Source: Candidatus Sulfopaludibacter sp. SbA3 (GTDB lineage: Bacteria > Acidobacteriota > Vicinamibacteria > Vicinamibacterales > UBA2999). Taken from it: a stretch of DNA of 64,000 nt. The DNA lies in assembly GCA_945903265.1 (NCBI GenBank), contig CAMDNQ010000008.1, positions 1 to 64,000 on the forward strand. The letters are read 5' to 3'. The notes below the pieces were generated by a model. The model did no database searches. It was given only the letters and a program-made list of their open reading frames with translations, and was not told where the DNA came from. This document shows, piece after piece, positions 1-13,048 of the stretch. Made by a program: the position numbers and the translations under genes. Each line of letters starts with the position of its first letter. Position 1 is the stretch's first letter.

Positions 1-56
1 GGGGTGCGCCCGCGGGCGCACGCCGCATTTCTCAGGACGGACCCCGCAACATCAAC

Positions 57-356
57 ATGCCGGGCTTCCGCCAGGTGATCCGGTGTTCCCAGTGCGGTGC
101 CATCATCGAAGAGGAGGTCGGACTCGAGACGCGCTGCCCGCGGTGCGGCATCGATCTCCACGCCTGCTCCCAGTGCGAGTCGTTCGACCCGGGCAGCCGG
201 TTCGAATGCATGCAGCAGGTCACGGCGCGAGTGACGCCGAAAAACCTCAAGAATTCCTGCTCGGAGTACGCGCCGAGAACCAAGGTGGAACGCGAAACGA
301 CCACCCCGCGCACCGATGACGCCCGCAAGGCGTTTGACGATCTCTTCAAGCTGTAA
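57..356 (+). CDS. Small multi-CxxC zinc-ribbon protein, 5' end uncertain
   Basis: A 99-residue soluble protein with three CxxC knuckles (C10/C13, C27/C30, C37/C40) and a further Cys at 51, a pattern expected to bind one or two zinc ions. The frame is open upstream to the window edge and reads a plausible peptide before Met1 (including GPRNIN), so the true start may lie outside the window; there is no convincing ribosome binding site for the ATG at 57. The tail after residue 60 is polar and probably flexible, ending in KAFDDLFKL. I recognise no specific function; nucleic-acid or protein binding is the usual role of such ribbons. The methyltransferase-like gene follows after 32 bp, possibly in the same transcript. 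Confidence 0.7.
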   Translation: MPGFRQVIRCSQCGAIIEEEVGLETRCPRCGIDLHACSQCESFDPGSRFECMQQVTARVTPKNLKNSCSEYAPRTKVERETTTPRTDDARKAFDDLFKL

Positions 357-388
357 GTCCCTTTTCAAGAGATACATAGGAGATACAT

Positions 389-1078
389 ATGCGCAAGGTT
401 TCGACCCTCGGGTGTCTGCTCGTCCTCCTCTCCACCTCGCTCGCCGCTCAGCAGCCTGCCGCGCCGCCCGCCCCCGCCCAGCCGCAGGGCCAGCAGGGGC
501 TCACCGACGCGATGGTGCAGACCGCCGCGATCGAGGTGCCCCGGCTCGTCGAGATCCTCCAGCTGAAGCCTGGAATGGCGATCGCGGACGTCGGCGCCGG
601 GTTCGGAGCCTGGACGGTGGCGTTCGGCAAATGGATCGGCCCGTCAGGGCGGGTCTACGCCACCGATATCGGTGAAAAACAGCTGGCGTTCCTGAAACAG
701 TCGACCGCGCAGGCCGGACTGACGAACGTCACCGTGATCGCTGGTGCGGAACGCGCGACCAATTTGCCGGCAAATTGCTGCGACGCCATTCTGATCAGGG
801 ACGCGTTCCATCACTTCACCCAGCCGAGCGACTTTCTCAGGAGCGTCGTGGCGTCCCTGAAGCCGGGCGGGCGTCTCGCGCTCATCGATTTCCCGCCGCG
901 GCCCAAGACCGAGGTGCCGGCGGGCGTCCCCGCCAATCGCCTGGGACACGGAGTACCGATGGACGTTGTCATCAGCGAGATGACCGCAGCCGGGTTGACA
1001 CTTGTCAGCTCGGAGCCGAAGTGGTCCGAGAAGAGCCAGCCGAACGATCTCTTTCTGGTGGCATTCCGCAAGCCGTAG
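389..1078 (+). CDS. Exported class I methyltransferase-like protein
   Basis: A 229-residue protein. Residues 1-21 form a Sec signal peptide (MRK, hydrophobic core, cleavage near AAQ-Q), followed by a Pro/Ala/Gln linker to about residue 37. The rest is a Rossmann-fold SAM methyltransferase core: motif I DVGAGFGAW around residues 67-75, an acidic residue after strand 2 (ATDIGE), a motif IV-like segment (CDAILIRDAFHH) and LKPGGRLALIDF. A ribosome binding site (AGGAGA) precedes the ATG. The odd point is export: SAM is cytosolic, so the mature protein would meet its cofactor only if it stays inside or binds something else. Similar signal-peptide methyltransferases are common in environmental Acidobacteria-like genomes. 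Substrate unknown. Confidence 0.85.
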   Translation: MRKVSTLGCLLVLLSTSLAAQQPAAPPAPAQPQGQQGLTDAMVQTAAIEVPRLVEILQLKPGMAIADVGAGFGAWTVAFGKWIGPSGRVYATDIGEKQLAFLKQSTAQAGLTNVTVIAGAERATNLPANCCDAILIRDAFHHFTQPSDFLRSVVASLKPGGRLALIDFPPRPKTEVPAGVPANRLGHGVPMDVVISEMTAAGLTLVSSEPKWSEKSQPNDLFLVAFRKP

Positions 1079-1096
1079 CCGATCGAGAGACGGTCG

Positions 1097-2462
<1,366 letters not shown>

Positions 2463-2473
2463 GCAGATCCAGT

Positions 2474-2503
2474 GTAGCGCGCAGGCTTAAGCCTGCGCTC
2501 TAC
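2474..2503. repeat. Dispersed palindromic element, copy 1
   Basis: A near-perfect 30-bp palindrome centred on CTTAAG between the tRNA gene and the DoxX promoter; 14 of 15 pairs match. A second copy with the same design is at 15606-15635. The two differ at the G/C pair flanking the centre (CAG..CTG versus CAC..GTG) in a way that keeps pairing, which suggests selection or mobility as a hairpin, as in REP elements. Confidence 0.65.
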
Positions 2504-2514
2504 GACGGACTTTA

Positions 2515-2543
2515 TTGACGGATCGGCCTTTCCAGCGTATAAC
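2515..2543 (+). promoter_or_regulatory. Sigma-70-type promoter for the DoxX gene
   Basis: TTGACG at 2515-2520 and TATAAC at 2538-2543 are separated by 17 bp, near the consensus -35/-10 layout. The predicted start of transcription is about 2550, giving a short leader that contains the AAGGAG ribosome binding site just before ATG 2572. Confidence 0.6.
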
Positions 2544-2571
2544 CCGCTAGCTTTCTTTCCAAGGAGTCTGC

Positions 2572-3033
2572 ATGGCCCTACCCATTGACTGGCGATCCGA
2601 TACGTCGCTCGCGTACGCGATTTTCAGGCTGACGTTCGGCGTCAACCTCATGCTCCGCGGCGTGGACCGCATCTTCTTTCTGGGTCTGGACAATTTCGGC
2701 AACGGCATGGTCAAGCAGTTCGAAATGACCTGGATCGGGGCCGGCATGATCCAGCCGTTCGCGCACACCATCCCGTGGATCGAGATGGTGATGGGGGCCT
2801 GCCTGATTGTCGGGTTGTTCACCCGGCCGGCGCTGGTCGTCGGCGGCCTGCTGATGGCGAACCTGACGTTCGGCACGATGTTCCTGCGGAATTTCGATCT
2901 GGCGTGGCTGCAGCTGACGTACGCGATGGCGTTTTTCCTGCTGCTCGCCACGCACTCGTGGAATCTGCTGTCGCTCGACGCGATGCTGGGCCGCACCAGG
3001 CCCACGGGCGTCAGAGTGGGAGCGGGCGTCTAG
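2572..3033 (+). CDS. DoxX-family membrane protein
   Basis: A 153-residue protein with four hydrophobic segments (about residues 15-35, 63-85, 88-107 and 113-132). The pattern of a short TM protein with GACLIVGLFTRPA and a conserved Arg in the first helix (RLTFGVNLMLRG) is that of the DoxX/DoxD superfamily. Members serve as quinone-interacting or redox-related membrane subunits, but most are uncharacterised. It has its own promoter (2515-2543) and an AAGGAG ribosome binding site. Its TAG stop overlaps the stop codon of the convergent FG-GAP gene by 4 bp. No physiological partner is adjacent. Confidence 0.8.
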   Translation: MALPIDWRSDTSLAYAIFRLTFGVNLMLRGVDRIFFLGLDNFGNGMVKQFEMTWIGAGMIQPFAHTIPWIEMVMGACLIVGLFTRPALVVGGLLMANLTFGTMFLRNFDLAWLQLTYAMAFFLLLATHSWNLLSLDAMLGRTRPTGVRVGAGV

Positions 3034-4661
3034 AAGACGAACACCGCTCCAGAGTCGCGAAGGGAGTTGTCGTGCTGATCGCCGGCAGCTCCCTTCGACC
3101 CGCCATCCTCACCGTTCGATGACGCCGCAACCGTCGCGCCGTCGCCGCTGATCGCGACACCGCCTCCAAGCTGATCGTACTCCTCGGAGTTCGGCGCCTT
3201 CAGGTAGGCATTCTGCGACCACTTCCCCGCCGTCCGGGTGAAGACGTAGACCGCCCCCGATTCGTGCACGGAGAGATCGTGCGGATAGGGATTGATGCCG
3301 TGGCCCGCGCCCGACTGCCCCGGCGCGCCGGCGGCCAGCACGCTCCCGTCGCGGCTCAGCGCCAGGCGGACGCCGAAGAGATCGATCGGCCCGATATTGA
3401 ACGACTTCACGTATGCCTGCTGCATCCAGACGCCGTTGGTGCGGCCGTACACATACACGGCGCCCGCCGAACCTTCGTTCACCGGCACGCTGCTCTGGTC
3501 GCCGTCGATCCCGCGGGACAGGCTGTCCTCGTCGGCGGCGTTGACCGCGAGCGTGTTGCCGTCGGCGCTCAGAGCGAGGGCCGATCCGAACGCCTCATTC
3601 GGATGGGTGTTCGACGGCTTCACATACGCTTCCTGCGACCAGGCGGTCCCGCGGCGCACGAACACGTAGGCGGCGCCAGACCCGCCGGCGTCGTTGTTCT
3701 GCGGGCCGTTGATGCCCGTCGCCCCGCCGTCTTCGTCGTACCCGCAGACGGCGAGCGTGTTGCCGTCGCCGCTGAGCGCGGCGCAGAACCCGAAGCGATC
3801 GCCCCCCTGCGCGTTCGATGCCTTGATGTACGCCTGCTGCGTCCAGGTGGTGCCGCGGCGCACGTAGACGTAGGTGGCGCCCGCGTCGGCCGCTTCGTTG
3901 TCCGCCTGGTTGCCGTTGATACTGGACGCGCCGCTCGCCTCGGACTGCGCGCCGACGGCCAGCGTGCTCCCGTCGTGGTTGAGCGCGACCGACCACCCGA
4001 ACTGGTCGCCCGCATCGGCATTCGAGGCCTTGACGTACGCCTGCTGCGTCCAGGTCGCACCCGTGCGGACGAAGACGTAGACCGCACCGGACGATTCCGC
4101 CGAGTTGTCCTGCTGATTGCCGTTGATGCCGCGGGCGTTGCTGTCTTCGAGCGTGGCGCTCACCGCCGCGGTGTTGCCGTCCCCGCTGATCGCAATCGCG
4201 AAGCCGAACTTGTCCGACGTCTGCGTGTTGGAGGCCTTGAGATAGGCCTGCTGCATCCAGGTGTCGCCCGTCTTGACGAAGATGTACGCCGCGCCAGAAT
4301 CCCAGGCGGACTCGTCGTCCTGCTTGCCGTTGATGCCGGTCGCCACGCTGTCCTCGTGCGGCGTACTGACCGCGATCGTCCGGCCGTCGTCACTCATGGC
4401 GAGAGTCACGCCGACGAGCGGGTCGCCGATGCCGATCTTGTCGTCTTCCCCGGGATTCGACGCCTTCAGGTACTTCACCTGCGAGGCCTGCCTGTTGCCG
4501 TAATCGACGCGCGCCGCCTGCTGCTGCGCCGTTCCGCCTTGCTGCTGCGCCGTTCCGCCTTGCTGCTGCGCAGTGCCAGCCTGCTGCTCTGCAGTGACAG
4601 CCGCGCCAAACATGCTCACGCCTCCGGCGAGCGCAATCCACGCTGCAACCCTGAGCTTCAT
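3030..4661 (-). CDS. Secreted FG-GAP/integrin-type beta-propeller protein
   Basis: A 543-residue exported protein. ATG 4661 was chosen over an upstream ATG at 4682 because a GGAGAG ribosome binding site sits just before it and it opens directly into a signal peptide (MKLRVAAWIALAGG..., cleavage near residue 23). A Gln-rich linker with tandem GTAQQQG units follows. The rest is about seven repeats of about 65 residues of the form YLKASN...DxFGxxxALSxDGxTLAV...GINGxQ..N..xxSGAxYVFVRxGxxW. Such FG-GAP-like repeats build a beta-propeller with DxDG-type calcium loops. The likely location is periplasm or cell surface, with a binding or adhesion role; no enzymatic motif is visible. It is monocistronic and convergent with the DoxX gene. 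Confidence 0.82.
   Translation of the reverse strand: MKLRVAAWIALAGGVSMFGAAVTAEQQAGTAQQQGGTAQQQGGTAQQQAARVDYGNRQASQVKYLKASNPGEDDKIGIGDPLVGVTLAMSDDGRTIAVSTPHEDSVATGINGKQDDESAWDSGAAYIFVKTGDTWMQQAYLKASNTQTSDKFGFAIAISGDGNTAAVSATLEDSNARGINGNQQDNSAESSGAVYVFVRTGATWTQQAYVKASNADAGDQFGWSVALNHDGSTLAVGAQSEASGASSINGNQADNEAADAGATYVYVRRGTTWTQQAYIKASNAQGGDRFGFCAALSGDGNTLAVCGYDEDGGATGINGPQNNDAGGSGAAYVFVRRGTAWSQEAYVKPSNTHPNEAFGSALALSADGNTLAVNAADEDSLSRGIDGDQSSVPVNEGSAGAVYVYGRTNGVWMQQAYVKSFNIGPIDLFGVRLALSRDGSVLAAGAPGQSGAGHGINPYPHDLSVHESGAVYVFTRTAGKWSQNAYLKAPNSEEYDQLGGGVAISGDGATVAASSNGEDGGSKGAAGDQHDNSLRDSGAVFVF
4519..4581. repeat. 21-bp tandem repeat in the FG-GAP gene
   Basis: Two exact 21-bp units (4519-4539 and 4540-4560) and a diverged third encode the QQQGGTA linker just after the signal peptide. 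This kind of repeat can change copy number by slippage. Confidence 0.75.
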
Positions 4662-4684
4662 CGTCTCTCCTTGTGCCGCCAATT

Positions 4685-5974
<1,290 letters not shown>

Positions 5975-6015
5975 GCGTGCCCCCGATCCTATCGCAGTGC
6001 GATACCATCGCCGGG

Positions 6016-6912
6016 ATGTCTGGGTCGATTCGAAAGGCGGTCTTCCCCGCCGCCGGTCTCGGCACGCGGTTCCTGCCGGCGACCAAGGCGCAGCCGAAGG
6101 AAATGCTCGTCCTCGTGGACAAGCCGGTCATCCAGTACGGCGTCGAGGAAGCGGCGCTCTCGGGCGTCTCCAACATCATCATCGTCACCGGCCGTGGCAA
6201 GAACGCGATCGAGGATCATTTCGACGTCAACGTAGAGCTCGAAAGTTTCCTCGAGCAGCGCGGAAAGTCCGAGCAGCTCGAGCAGATCCGCCACATCACA
6301 GAGTCGGTGAACGTGGCGTACGTGCGCCAGGGCGAGCCGCTGGGTCTGGGACACGCGGTCCTCGTCACGAAGAACCTGGTGGGCGACGAACCGTTCGCGG
6401 TCATCCTCGGCGACGATGTGATTGACGCAACGCCGCCGGCGCTGCGCCAGATGATTGATGTCTTCGAACGGGTCAAAGGGCCCGTGCTCGCCGTCGAGCG
6501 GGTCCCGTGGGAGGAAGTCTCGAACTATGGTGTCGTCGCCATTGATGAGACGGAGGACCATGGTCCGCGCGTGCATCGGGTCAAAGATCTCGTCGAGAAA
6601 CCGGCACGCGACGCGGCGCCCTCCAATCTCGCCATCATCGGCCGCTATATCCTCACGCCCGATATTTTCCCGGCGCTCGAAGCCACCGCGCGCGATCGCA
6701 CCGGTGAAATTCAGCTGACCAATGGACTACGGCACCTGCTCACGCAGCGTCCTGTGTATGTCTATGAAATCGACGGCGTCAGGCACGACACCGGCAACAA
6801 GCTGGGCTTCCTCAAGGCGCTGGTCTACTTCGCGTTGCGACGGCCGGATCTCGCGGACCCGTTCCGCCGCTATCTCGAAACGCTCGATCTGAAGATCGGC
6901 GCCAACACCTAA
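6016..6912 (+). CDS. galU: UTP-glucose-1-phosphate uridylyltransferase
   Basis: Makes UDP-glucose from UTP and glucose-1-phosphate for envelope polysaccharide and trehalose or glycogen metabolism. The protein has 298 residues from ATG 6016; an upstream in-frame ATG (5977) would add a non-conserved 13-residue leader. The nucleotide-binding signature [20 protein letters not shown] is at about residues 10-29, with the sugar-phosphate region ([24 protein letters not shown]) downstream as in bacterial GalU. It is divergent from serS, and its stop overlaps the convergent FmdB-type gene by 4 bp. Confidence 0.95.
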   Translation: MSGSIRKAVFPAAGLGTRFLPATKAQPKEMLVLVDKPVIQYGVEEAALSGVSNIIIVTGRGKNAIEDHFDVNVELESFLEQRGKSEQLEQIRHITESVNVAYVRQGEPLGLGHAVLVTKNLVGDEPFAVILGDDVIDATPPALRQMIDVFERVKGPVLAVERVPWEEVSNYGVVAIDETEDHGPRVHRVKDLVEKPARDAAPSNLAIIGRYILTPDIFPALEATARDRTGEIQLTNGLRHLLTQRPVYVYEIDGVRHDTGNKLGFLKALVYFALRRPDLADPFRRYLETLDLKIGANT

Positions 6913-7262
6913 TCCTTCGACGTACTCGGGGTTGCCGGCTTCGCCGGCGTCTCGGTCTTCGTGCTGTCGGCAGGTTTCGATTCAGACTTGTCCGTCGAAC
7001 CGGAGTCGCCCTTCGAAGCCGTGTCGGCCTTTGGCGTGGTCGAACCCTCTTTTGTCCCGCTGTCGGAAGAGCTGCCGCTCTTCTTCGCGTAGTCGGTGAT
7101 GTACCAGCCGCTCCCCTTGAATTGGAAGGCGGGGGACGAGATCAGCCGCTGGATGGGGCCCTTGCCGCACTTCTCACAGATCTCGAGCGGCGGATCCGAG
7201 AACTTTCGGATCGCCTCGAATTTCTCGCCGCACGCGTCGCACTGGTATTCGTACATTGGCAT
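6909..7262 (-). CDS. FmdB-family zinc-ribbon protein
   Basis: A 117-residue protein. The start MPMYEYQCDACGEKFE (ATG 7262) matches the FmdB family start; the longer open frame upstream is the shadow of the DUF885 gene. Two CxxC pairs (C8/C11 and C34/C37, approximate) form a zinc ribbon over residues 1-45, followed by QRLISSPAFQFKGSGWYITDY, a conserved continuation in this family. From about residue 65 the tail is low-complexity Ser/Thr/Lys/Pro. FmdB was named as a putative regulator of formamidase genes, but most members are of unknown role. The start lies 4 bp after the DUF885 stop, so they are probably one transcript. Confidence 0.88.
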   Translation of the reverse strand: MPMYEYQCDACGEKFEAIRKFSDPPLEICEKCGKGPIQRLISSPAFQFKGSGWYITDYAKKSGSSSDSGTKEGSTTPKADTASKGDSGSTDKSESKPADSTKTETPAKPATPSTSKD

Positions 7263-7266
7263 GGCG

Positions 7267-8925
7267 TTACTCCAGCACGGCGTCGGTCGTATCGCCGAGC
7301 AGCAGCCGGCGGTGGGCCCAGAAGGGTGCATTCCCCTGCGCCAGAACGGCGTCATGGAAGGACCGCATGGAGAACTTCCCTCCCTGAGCATCCTTGTAGT
7401 CGCGACGCAGTTTCAGCAGCATCAGCTTCCCTACTGAGTACACGAGATAGGTCGGATCGAAGGTGCCCCGTTCGGCCTCACGCCGCGCCGTCGCCTCTTC
7501 CAGAAACGCTTCATCGCGAAAGACGCGCATGCCCTGTTCGACGGAAAGATCCTCGCAGTGCAGGCGGAGGGCCACGACGAACCTCGCCAGCCTGACGAGC
7601 GCCTCCGCGAGCTGGCCGAGCTTCAGCGTATCGTCGCCTCGCCTGAAGCCCGCTTCGATCATCATGTGCTCGCAGTAGTGCGCCCACCCTTCGACAAACG
7701 ACATGGGCGCGAAGAGCGTCGACTTCCGGACTTTCGACTCCACCTGCCGCAGATGCTGAGCGTGGAGGAAGTGCCCGGGATACACCTCGTGGATCGAAAT
7801 GTTCCAGAGCGTCGGCACGTTGAAGTCGCGCATGTGTTCTTCCTGCCGTTCTGGCGCCCACCCGCGGTCGGCATCGGTCAGGTAGTAATACGCGCGGCTT
7901 GGTTTGCTTTCGAACGGGCCTGGCGTCCACATGCTCGCAAATGCCCACCGGTAAAACTCGGGCGTCGGCGCGACGACGACCGGTTCCGAGCGCGGGATCG
8001 AGACGATGGCCTGGCGCTGCAGGAACTGCGCAAGCTCCTTGAGCTGCTCCTGCGCCACCGCGACCAGCTGTCCGGGGGCCGGGTGATCCTGCTTCGCCTT
8101 CCGCCAGGCCGTGAGCGGGTCGCCGCCGTTCATGCGACCGGCCACGCGGCGAAATTCTTCCTGCACCTCGTGGAGCTCGCGGGTGGCGATCGCGAGCAGC
8201 CTGTCGGCATTGAGTGAAATGCCCTCTTCGAGCTTCAGCTTCCGTTCAAACGGTTCCCGGCCCAGTCGGAACGAAGCTTTCGCGCGGGGGGCGAGATCGG
8301 TCTCCAGGTACTCCAGATATCCGCGAATCGCCGTGGCGGCCTCGGTGGACGTGTCGGCGAGATCGCCGAGGACGTGCAGATCATCCAGCGTCGAAAACGC
8401 CCTTGGCAGATCCGACTCGATGAACGTCAGCACGCCGCGCCACGTTTCCAGCCCGACCTTCACGAAGATGCCGGGACAGTCGCGGATATTGTCCCGCGCG
8501 GCCTGCACGAGCCTCGGCACCTGACGCAGCTTCGACACCACGCGGCGGGCGCGATCGGCTTCGGGAGCGTAAGCGAACAGGGCCTGCCCGGCGAGACCGG
8601 TTCCGAGGGCATCGGCATACACCTGCGGATTGCGCTCCCAGCTCCTCACCGTTTCCAGCTCATGGATGCGCCCGTCAATGTTCGCGGCGACGATCGGGTG
8701 CTCCACCTGCTCGGTGAGCGGCAGGGCGGAAGGGTCGATTTGCTGGAGGCGCCGGCCAAAGCCGGCGAGTTCTCGAATGTGGGTTTCTACGGCCGATCGG
8801 CTGAAATCTTCGAGGAGATCGTCGTGCAGATGCACGCCGTCGCCGCTGGCCTGGCTCGGAAGCACCTCGTAGAGGTAGCCGAGGTAATCATCGACAAAAT
8901 GGGGAAAGGGCTCCGATGGGTGCAT
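7267..8925 (-). CDS. DUF885-family metallopeptidase-like protein
   Basis: A 552-residue protein with the DUF885 architecture: an all-helical fold with the zinc motif HEVYPGHFLHAQH near residues 370-382 (HExxPGH) and a downstream segment SFVEGWAHYCEHMM carrying a further Glu/His ligand set. The family is related to M32-like peptidases and is common in Acidobacteria and Bacteroidetes. No signal peptide is visible at MHPSEPFPHF, so this copy looks cytosolic, unlike many exported relatives. Peptide hydrolysis is inferred from the motif; the substrate is unknown. It is followed at 4 bp by the FmdB-type gene and is divergent from rsmI with 42 bp between starts. Confidence 0.85.
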   Translation of the reverse strand: MHPSEPFPHFVDDYLGYLYEVLPSQASGDGVHLHDDLLEDFSRSAVETHIRELAGFGRRLQQIDPSALPLTEQVEHPIVAANIDGRIHELETVRSWERNPQVYADALGTGLAGQALFAYAPEADRARRVVSKLRQVPRLVQAARDNIRDCPGIFVKVGLETWRGVLTFIESDLPRAFSTLDDLHVLGDLADTSTEAATAIRGYLEYLETDLAPRAKASFRLGREPFERKLKLEEGISLNADRLLAIATRELHEVQEEFRRVAGRMNGGDPLTAWRKAKQDHPAPGQLVAVAQEQLKELAQFLQRQAIVSIPRSEPVVVAPTPEFYRWAFASMWTPGPFESKPSRAYYYLTDADRGWAPERQEEHMRDFNVPTLWNISIHEVYPGHFLHAQHLRQVESKVRKSTLFAPMSFVEGWAHYCEHMMIEAGFRRGDDTLKLGQLAEALVRLARFVVALRLHCEDLSVEQGMRVFRDEAFLEEATARREAERGTFDPTYLVYSVGKLMLLKLRRDYKDAQGGKFSMRSFHDAVLAQGNAPFWAHRRLLLGDTTDAVLE

Positions 8926-8967
8926 GTTTCAGGGCAGGGCTCTGAGTACAATAACCTTTCCCGCCTG

Positions 8968-9813
8968 ATGTCCGGCACGTTGTTCGTGGTCGCAACGCCC
9001 ATCGGCAACCTCGAGGACATCACACTCCGAGCGCTGCGAGTCCTCCGCGAAGTGGACCTGATCGCGGCGGAAGACACCCGGCGAACCGCAAAGCTGCTGA
9101 CGCATTACGCCATCCCGACGGCGTCAATCAGTTTTCACGAGCACAACACGCGTTCGCGCCTGTCTCAGTTGCTCGCGCGGCTGGAGGGAAACGCGTCGGT
9201 CGCGCTTGTGACGGACGCCGGCATGCCGGGGGTCTCGGATCCCGGCGTCGAGCTTGTTCAGGCGGCGCTTGAGAGAGGCATTACGGTCGATGTGATTCCG
9301 GGCGCCAGCGCCCCGCTCACCGCCGCAGTGGCATCCGGGTTCCCCCTCGACCCTTTCACTATTTTCGGTTTCCCGCCTGTAAAGGGCCGGGCAAGGAAAG
9401 AGTGGCTCGAGCAGGTGGCCGGTATTCCGCATTCGGTTTCGTTCTTTGAGGCCCCGCACCGCATTCAGAAGACGCTGGGCGAACTCAGTCGTTTATTGGG
9501 TAGGCGACCAATTTTGCTTGGCCGAGAGCTGACGAAGGCCCACCAGGAGTTCATCCGCGGGAGTGCCCAAGAACTTATTGGTCAAACAACAGATCCGCGC
9601 GGTGAATACACGGTTGTGGTCGGGCCAAAGGCGACCGACGACGCGGTAGTTATTATGGCATCAGACCAAGATATATACACTGAATTTGGGTTATCGACAG
9701 AATTAGCCGGCTCCAGCCGCCGCGACCGCATCAGCTCTATCGCGCGGAAACATGGTCGACCAGCGAAAGAGATCTATGCAATTATCGAAAAAGTGAAGAG
9801 TTCTGGCATATGA
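8968..9813 (+). CDS. rsmI: 16S rRNA (cytidine(1402)-2'-O)-methyltransferase
   Basis: Methylates the 2'-OH of C1402 in 16S rRNA using SAM and so tunes decoding at the P site. The protein has 281 residues from ATG 8968, where the family start MSGTLFVVATPIGNLEDIT sits. Key segments are the TPIGN motif, AAEDTRRTAKLL, VTDAGMPGVSDPG and PGASA, all typical of the tetrapyrrole-methylase fold. The C-terminal tail carries the small helical RsmI domain (RKHGRPAKEIYAI). The last third (from about 9480) is noticeably more AT-rich than its surroundings. It overlaps glmU by 4 bp (ATGA), indicating translational coupling. Confidence 0.95.
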   Translation: MSGTLFVVATPIGNLEDITLRALRVLREVDLIAAEDTRRTAKLLTHYAIPTASISFHEHNTRSRLSQLLARLEGNASVALVTDAGMPGVSDPGVELVQAALERGITVDVIPGASAPLTAAVASGFPLDPFTIFGFPPVKGRARKEWLEQVAGIPHSVSFFEAPHRIQKTLGELSRLLGRRPILLGRELTKAHQEFIRGSAQELIGQTTDPRGEYTVVVGPKATDDAVVIMASDQDIYTEFGLSTELAGSSRRDRISSIARKHGRPAKEIYAIIEKVKSSGI

Positions 9814-11195
9814 CTGCTGTTGATCCGGTCCACGTGGTCGTGCTGGCCGCTGGCCAGGGGACTAGAATGAAGTCGGCGCTTCCAAAGGTCCTTCATCACG
9901 TCGCCGGACGGCCAATGGTCGAACACGTGCTTCAGGCTGCCCGCTTTCTGGCGCCAGAAACCATCACGATCGTCGTCGGCCATCAGGCCCCCGCGGTTCA
10001 AGCGGCACTCGGCGGGTGGCCGCACCTCCAGTTCGCCCTCCAGAAGCCGCAGCTCGGTACCGCCCATGCCCTCCAGCAGGCCGAGCCGGCACTAGCAGGA
10101 CGAAAGGGGACCGTCATCCTGTTGTCCGGGGATGTCCCGCTCCTGCGGCCCCAGACCCTGGAGCAACTCCTGACGGCGCACCGGGCGGCTGCCGCCGCGG
10201 CGACGGTCGTGACCGCGAATGTCGAACGGCCGTACGGCTACGGCCGCATCATCAGGACCGACGGCCGGATTGCGCGGATCGTCGAGGAACGCGACGCCTC
10301 TCCAGCCGAGCGGCAGGTTCGCGAGATCAACAGCGGCATTTACGCCTTCGACCTCGATCCCCTCTTCGACACGCTGCGGACGATTGCCGCGAAGAACGCG
10401 CAGGGGGAGTACTACCTCCCCGATCTCGTCTCGATTTACCGCAAGCGGAAGCTTCCGGTGGAAACCCTTGTTGTTGATGACCCCGGGGAAGTGCGGGGCG
10501 TCAATTCACGTTCGGAACTCGCCGAAATGAGCGCCAGCATGCGACAGACCAAAAACGAAGAGCTGATGGCCGCCGGCGTCACCCTGATCGACCCGGCCAC
10601 CACTTACATCGACCCCGGGGTCGTGGTCGGGGCCGATACAGTCATCCACCCGGGTGTGGTGATCCAGGGACAGACCCGGATCGGCTCTGCCTGTGAAATT
10701 CACGCCTATTCCCGCATTGCCGACTCGGAAATCGGGGATCACGTGACGGTCCTGAACTTCTGCCTCATCGTTGGTGCGCGCGTTGCACATAGCGCGGCCA
10801 TTGGCCCGTTCGCTCATCTGCGGCCCGAAACCGTGGTGGGGGAGAAGGCGAAAGTCGGGAACTTTGTGGAACTGAAGAAGACGACGCTCGGGGCTGGCGC
10901 GAAAGCGAACCATCTGTCGTACCTCGGAGACGCGACGATCGGACCGAACGTCAACGTCGGCGCCGGCACCATCACGTGCAATTACGACGGGACGCGGAAG
11001 CACCAGACGGTCATCGAGGAGGGCGCGTTCATCGGCAGCGACAGCCAGTTGATTGCACCCGTGCGGATCGGTAAGGGCGCGTATGTCGCCGCCGGCTCCT
11101 CGATTACCGAAGACGTTCCGGCAGGAGATCTCGGGATCGCGCGCGGCCGCCAAACGAACGTCGCCGGCTGGGCGGAGCGCAAGAAGAAGGACTGA
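9810..11195 (+). CDS. glmU: Bifunctional UDP-GlcNAc pyrophosphorylase / GlcN-1-P acetyltransferase
   Basis: Catalyses the last two steps to UDP-N-acetylglucosamine, the precursor of peptidoglycan and lipid A. The protein has 461 residues, close to the usual 456. The N-terminal uridyltransferase domain (about 1-230) has [18 protein letters not shown] and the acceptor-site segment YGYGRII. The C-terminal left-handed beta-helix (about 250-450) has hexapeptide repeats and the conserved acetyl-CoA region [20 protein letters not shown], followed by [13 protein letters not shown]. It is coupled to rsmI by an ATGA overlap and is followed by glmS after 4 bp, so two enzymes of the same pathway are made together. 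Confidence 0.97.
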   Translation: MTAVDPVHVVVLAAGQGTRMKSALPKVLHHVAGRPMVEHVLQAARFLAPETITIVVGHQAPAVQAALGGWPHLQFALQKPQLGTAHALQQAEPALAGRKGTVILLSGDVPLLRPQTLEQLLTAHRAAAAAATVVTANVERPYGYGRIIRTDGRIARIVEERDASPAERQVREINSGIYAFDLDPLFDTLRTIAAKNAQGEYYLPDLVSIYRKRKLPVETLVVDDPGEVRGVNSRSELAEMSASMRQTKNEELMAAGVTLIDPATTYIDPGVVVGADTVIHPGVVIQGQTRIGSACEIHAYSRIADSEIGDHVTVLNFCLIVGARVAHSAAIGPFAHLRPETVVGEKAKVGNFVELKKTTLGAGAKANHLSYLGDATIGPNVNVGAGTITCNYDGTRKHQTVIEEGAFIGSDSQLIAPVRIGKGAYVAAGSSITEDVPAGDLGIARGRQTNVAGWAERKKKD

Positions 11196-11199
11196 ATTT

Positions 11200-13041
<1,842 letters not shown>

Positions 13042-13048
13042 CGGGGGA

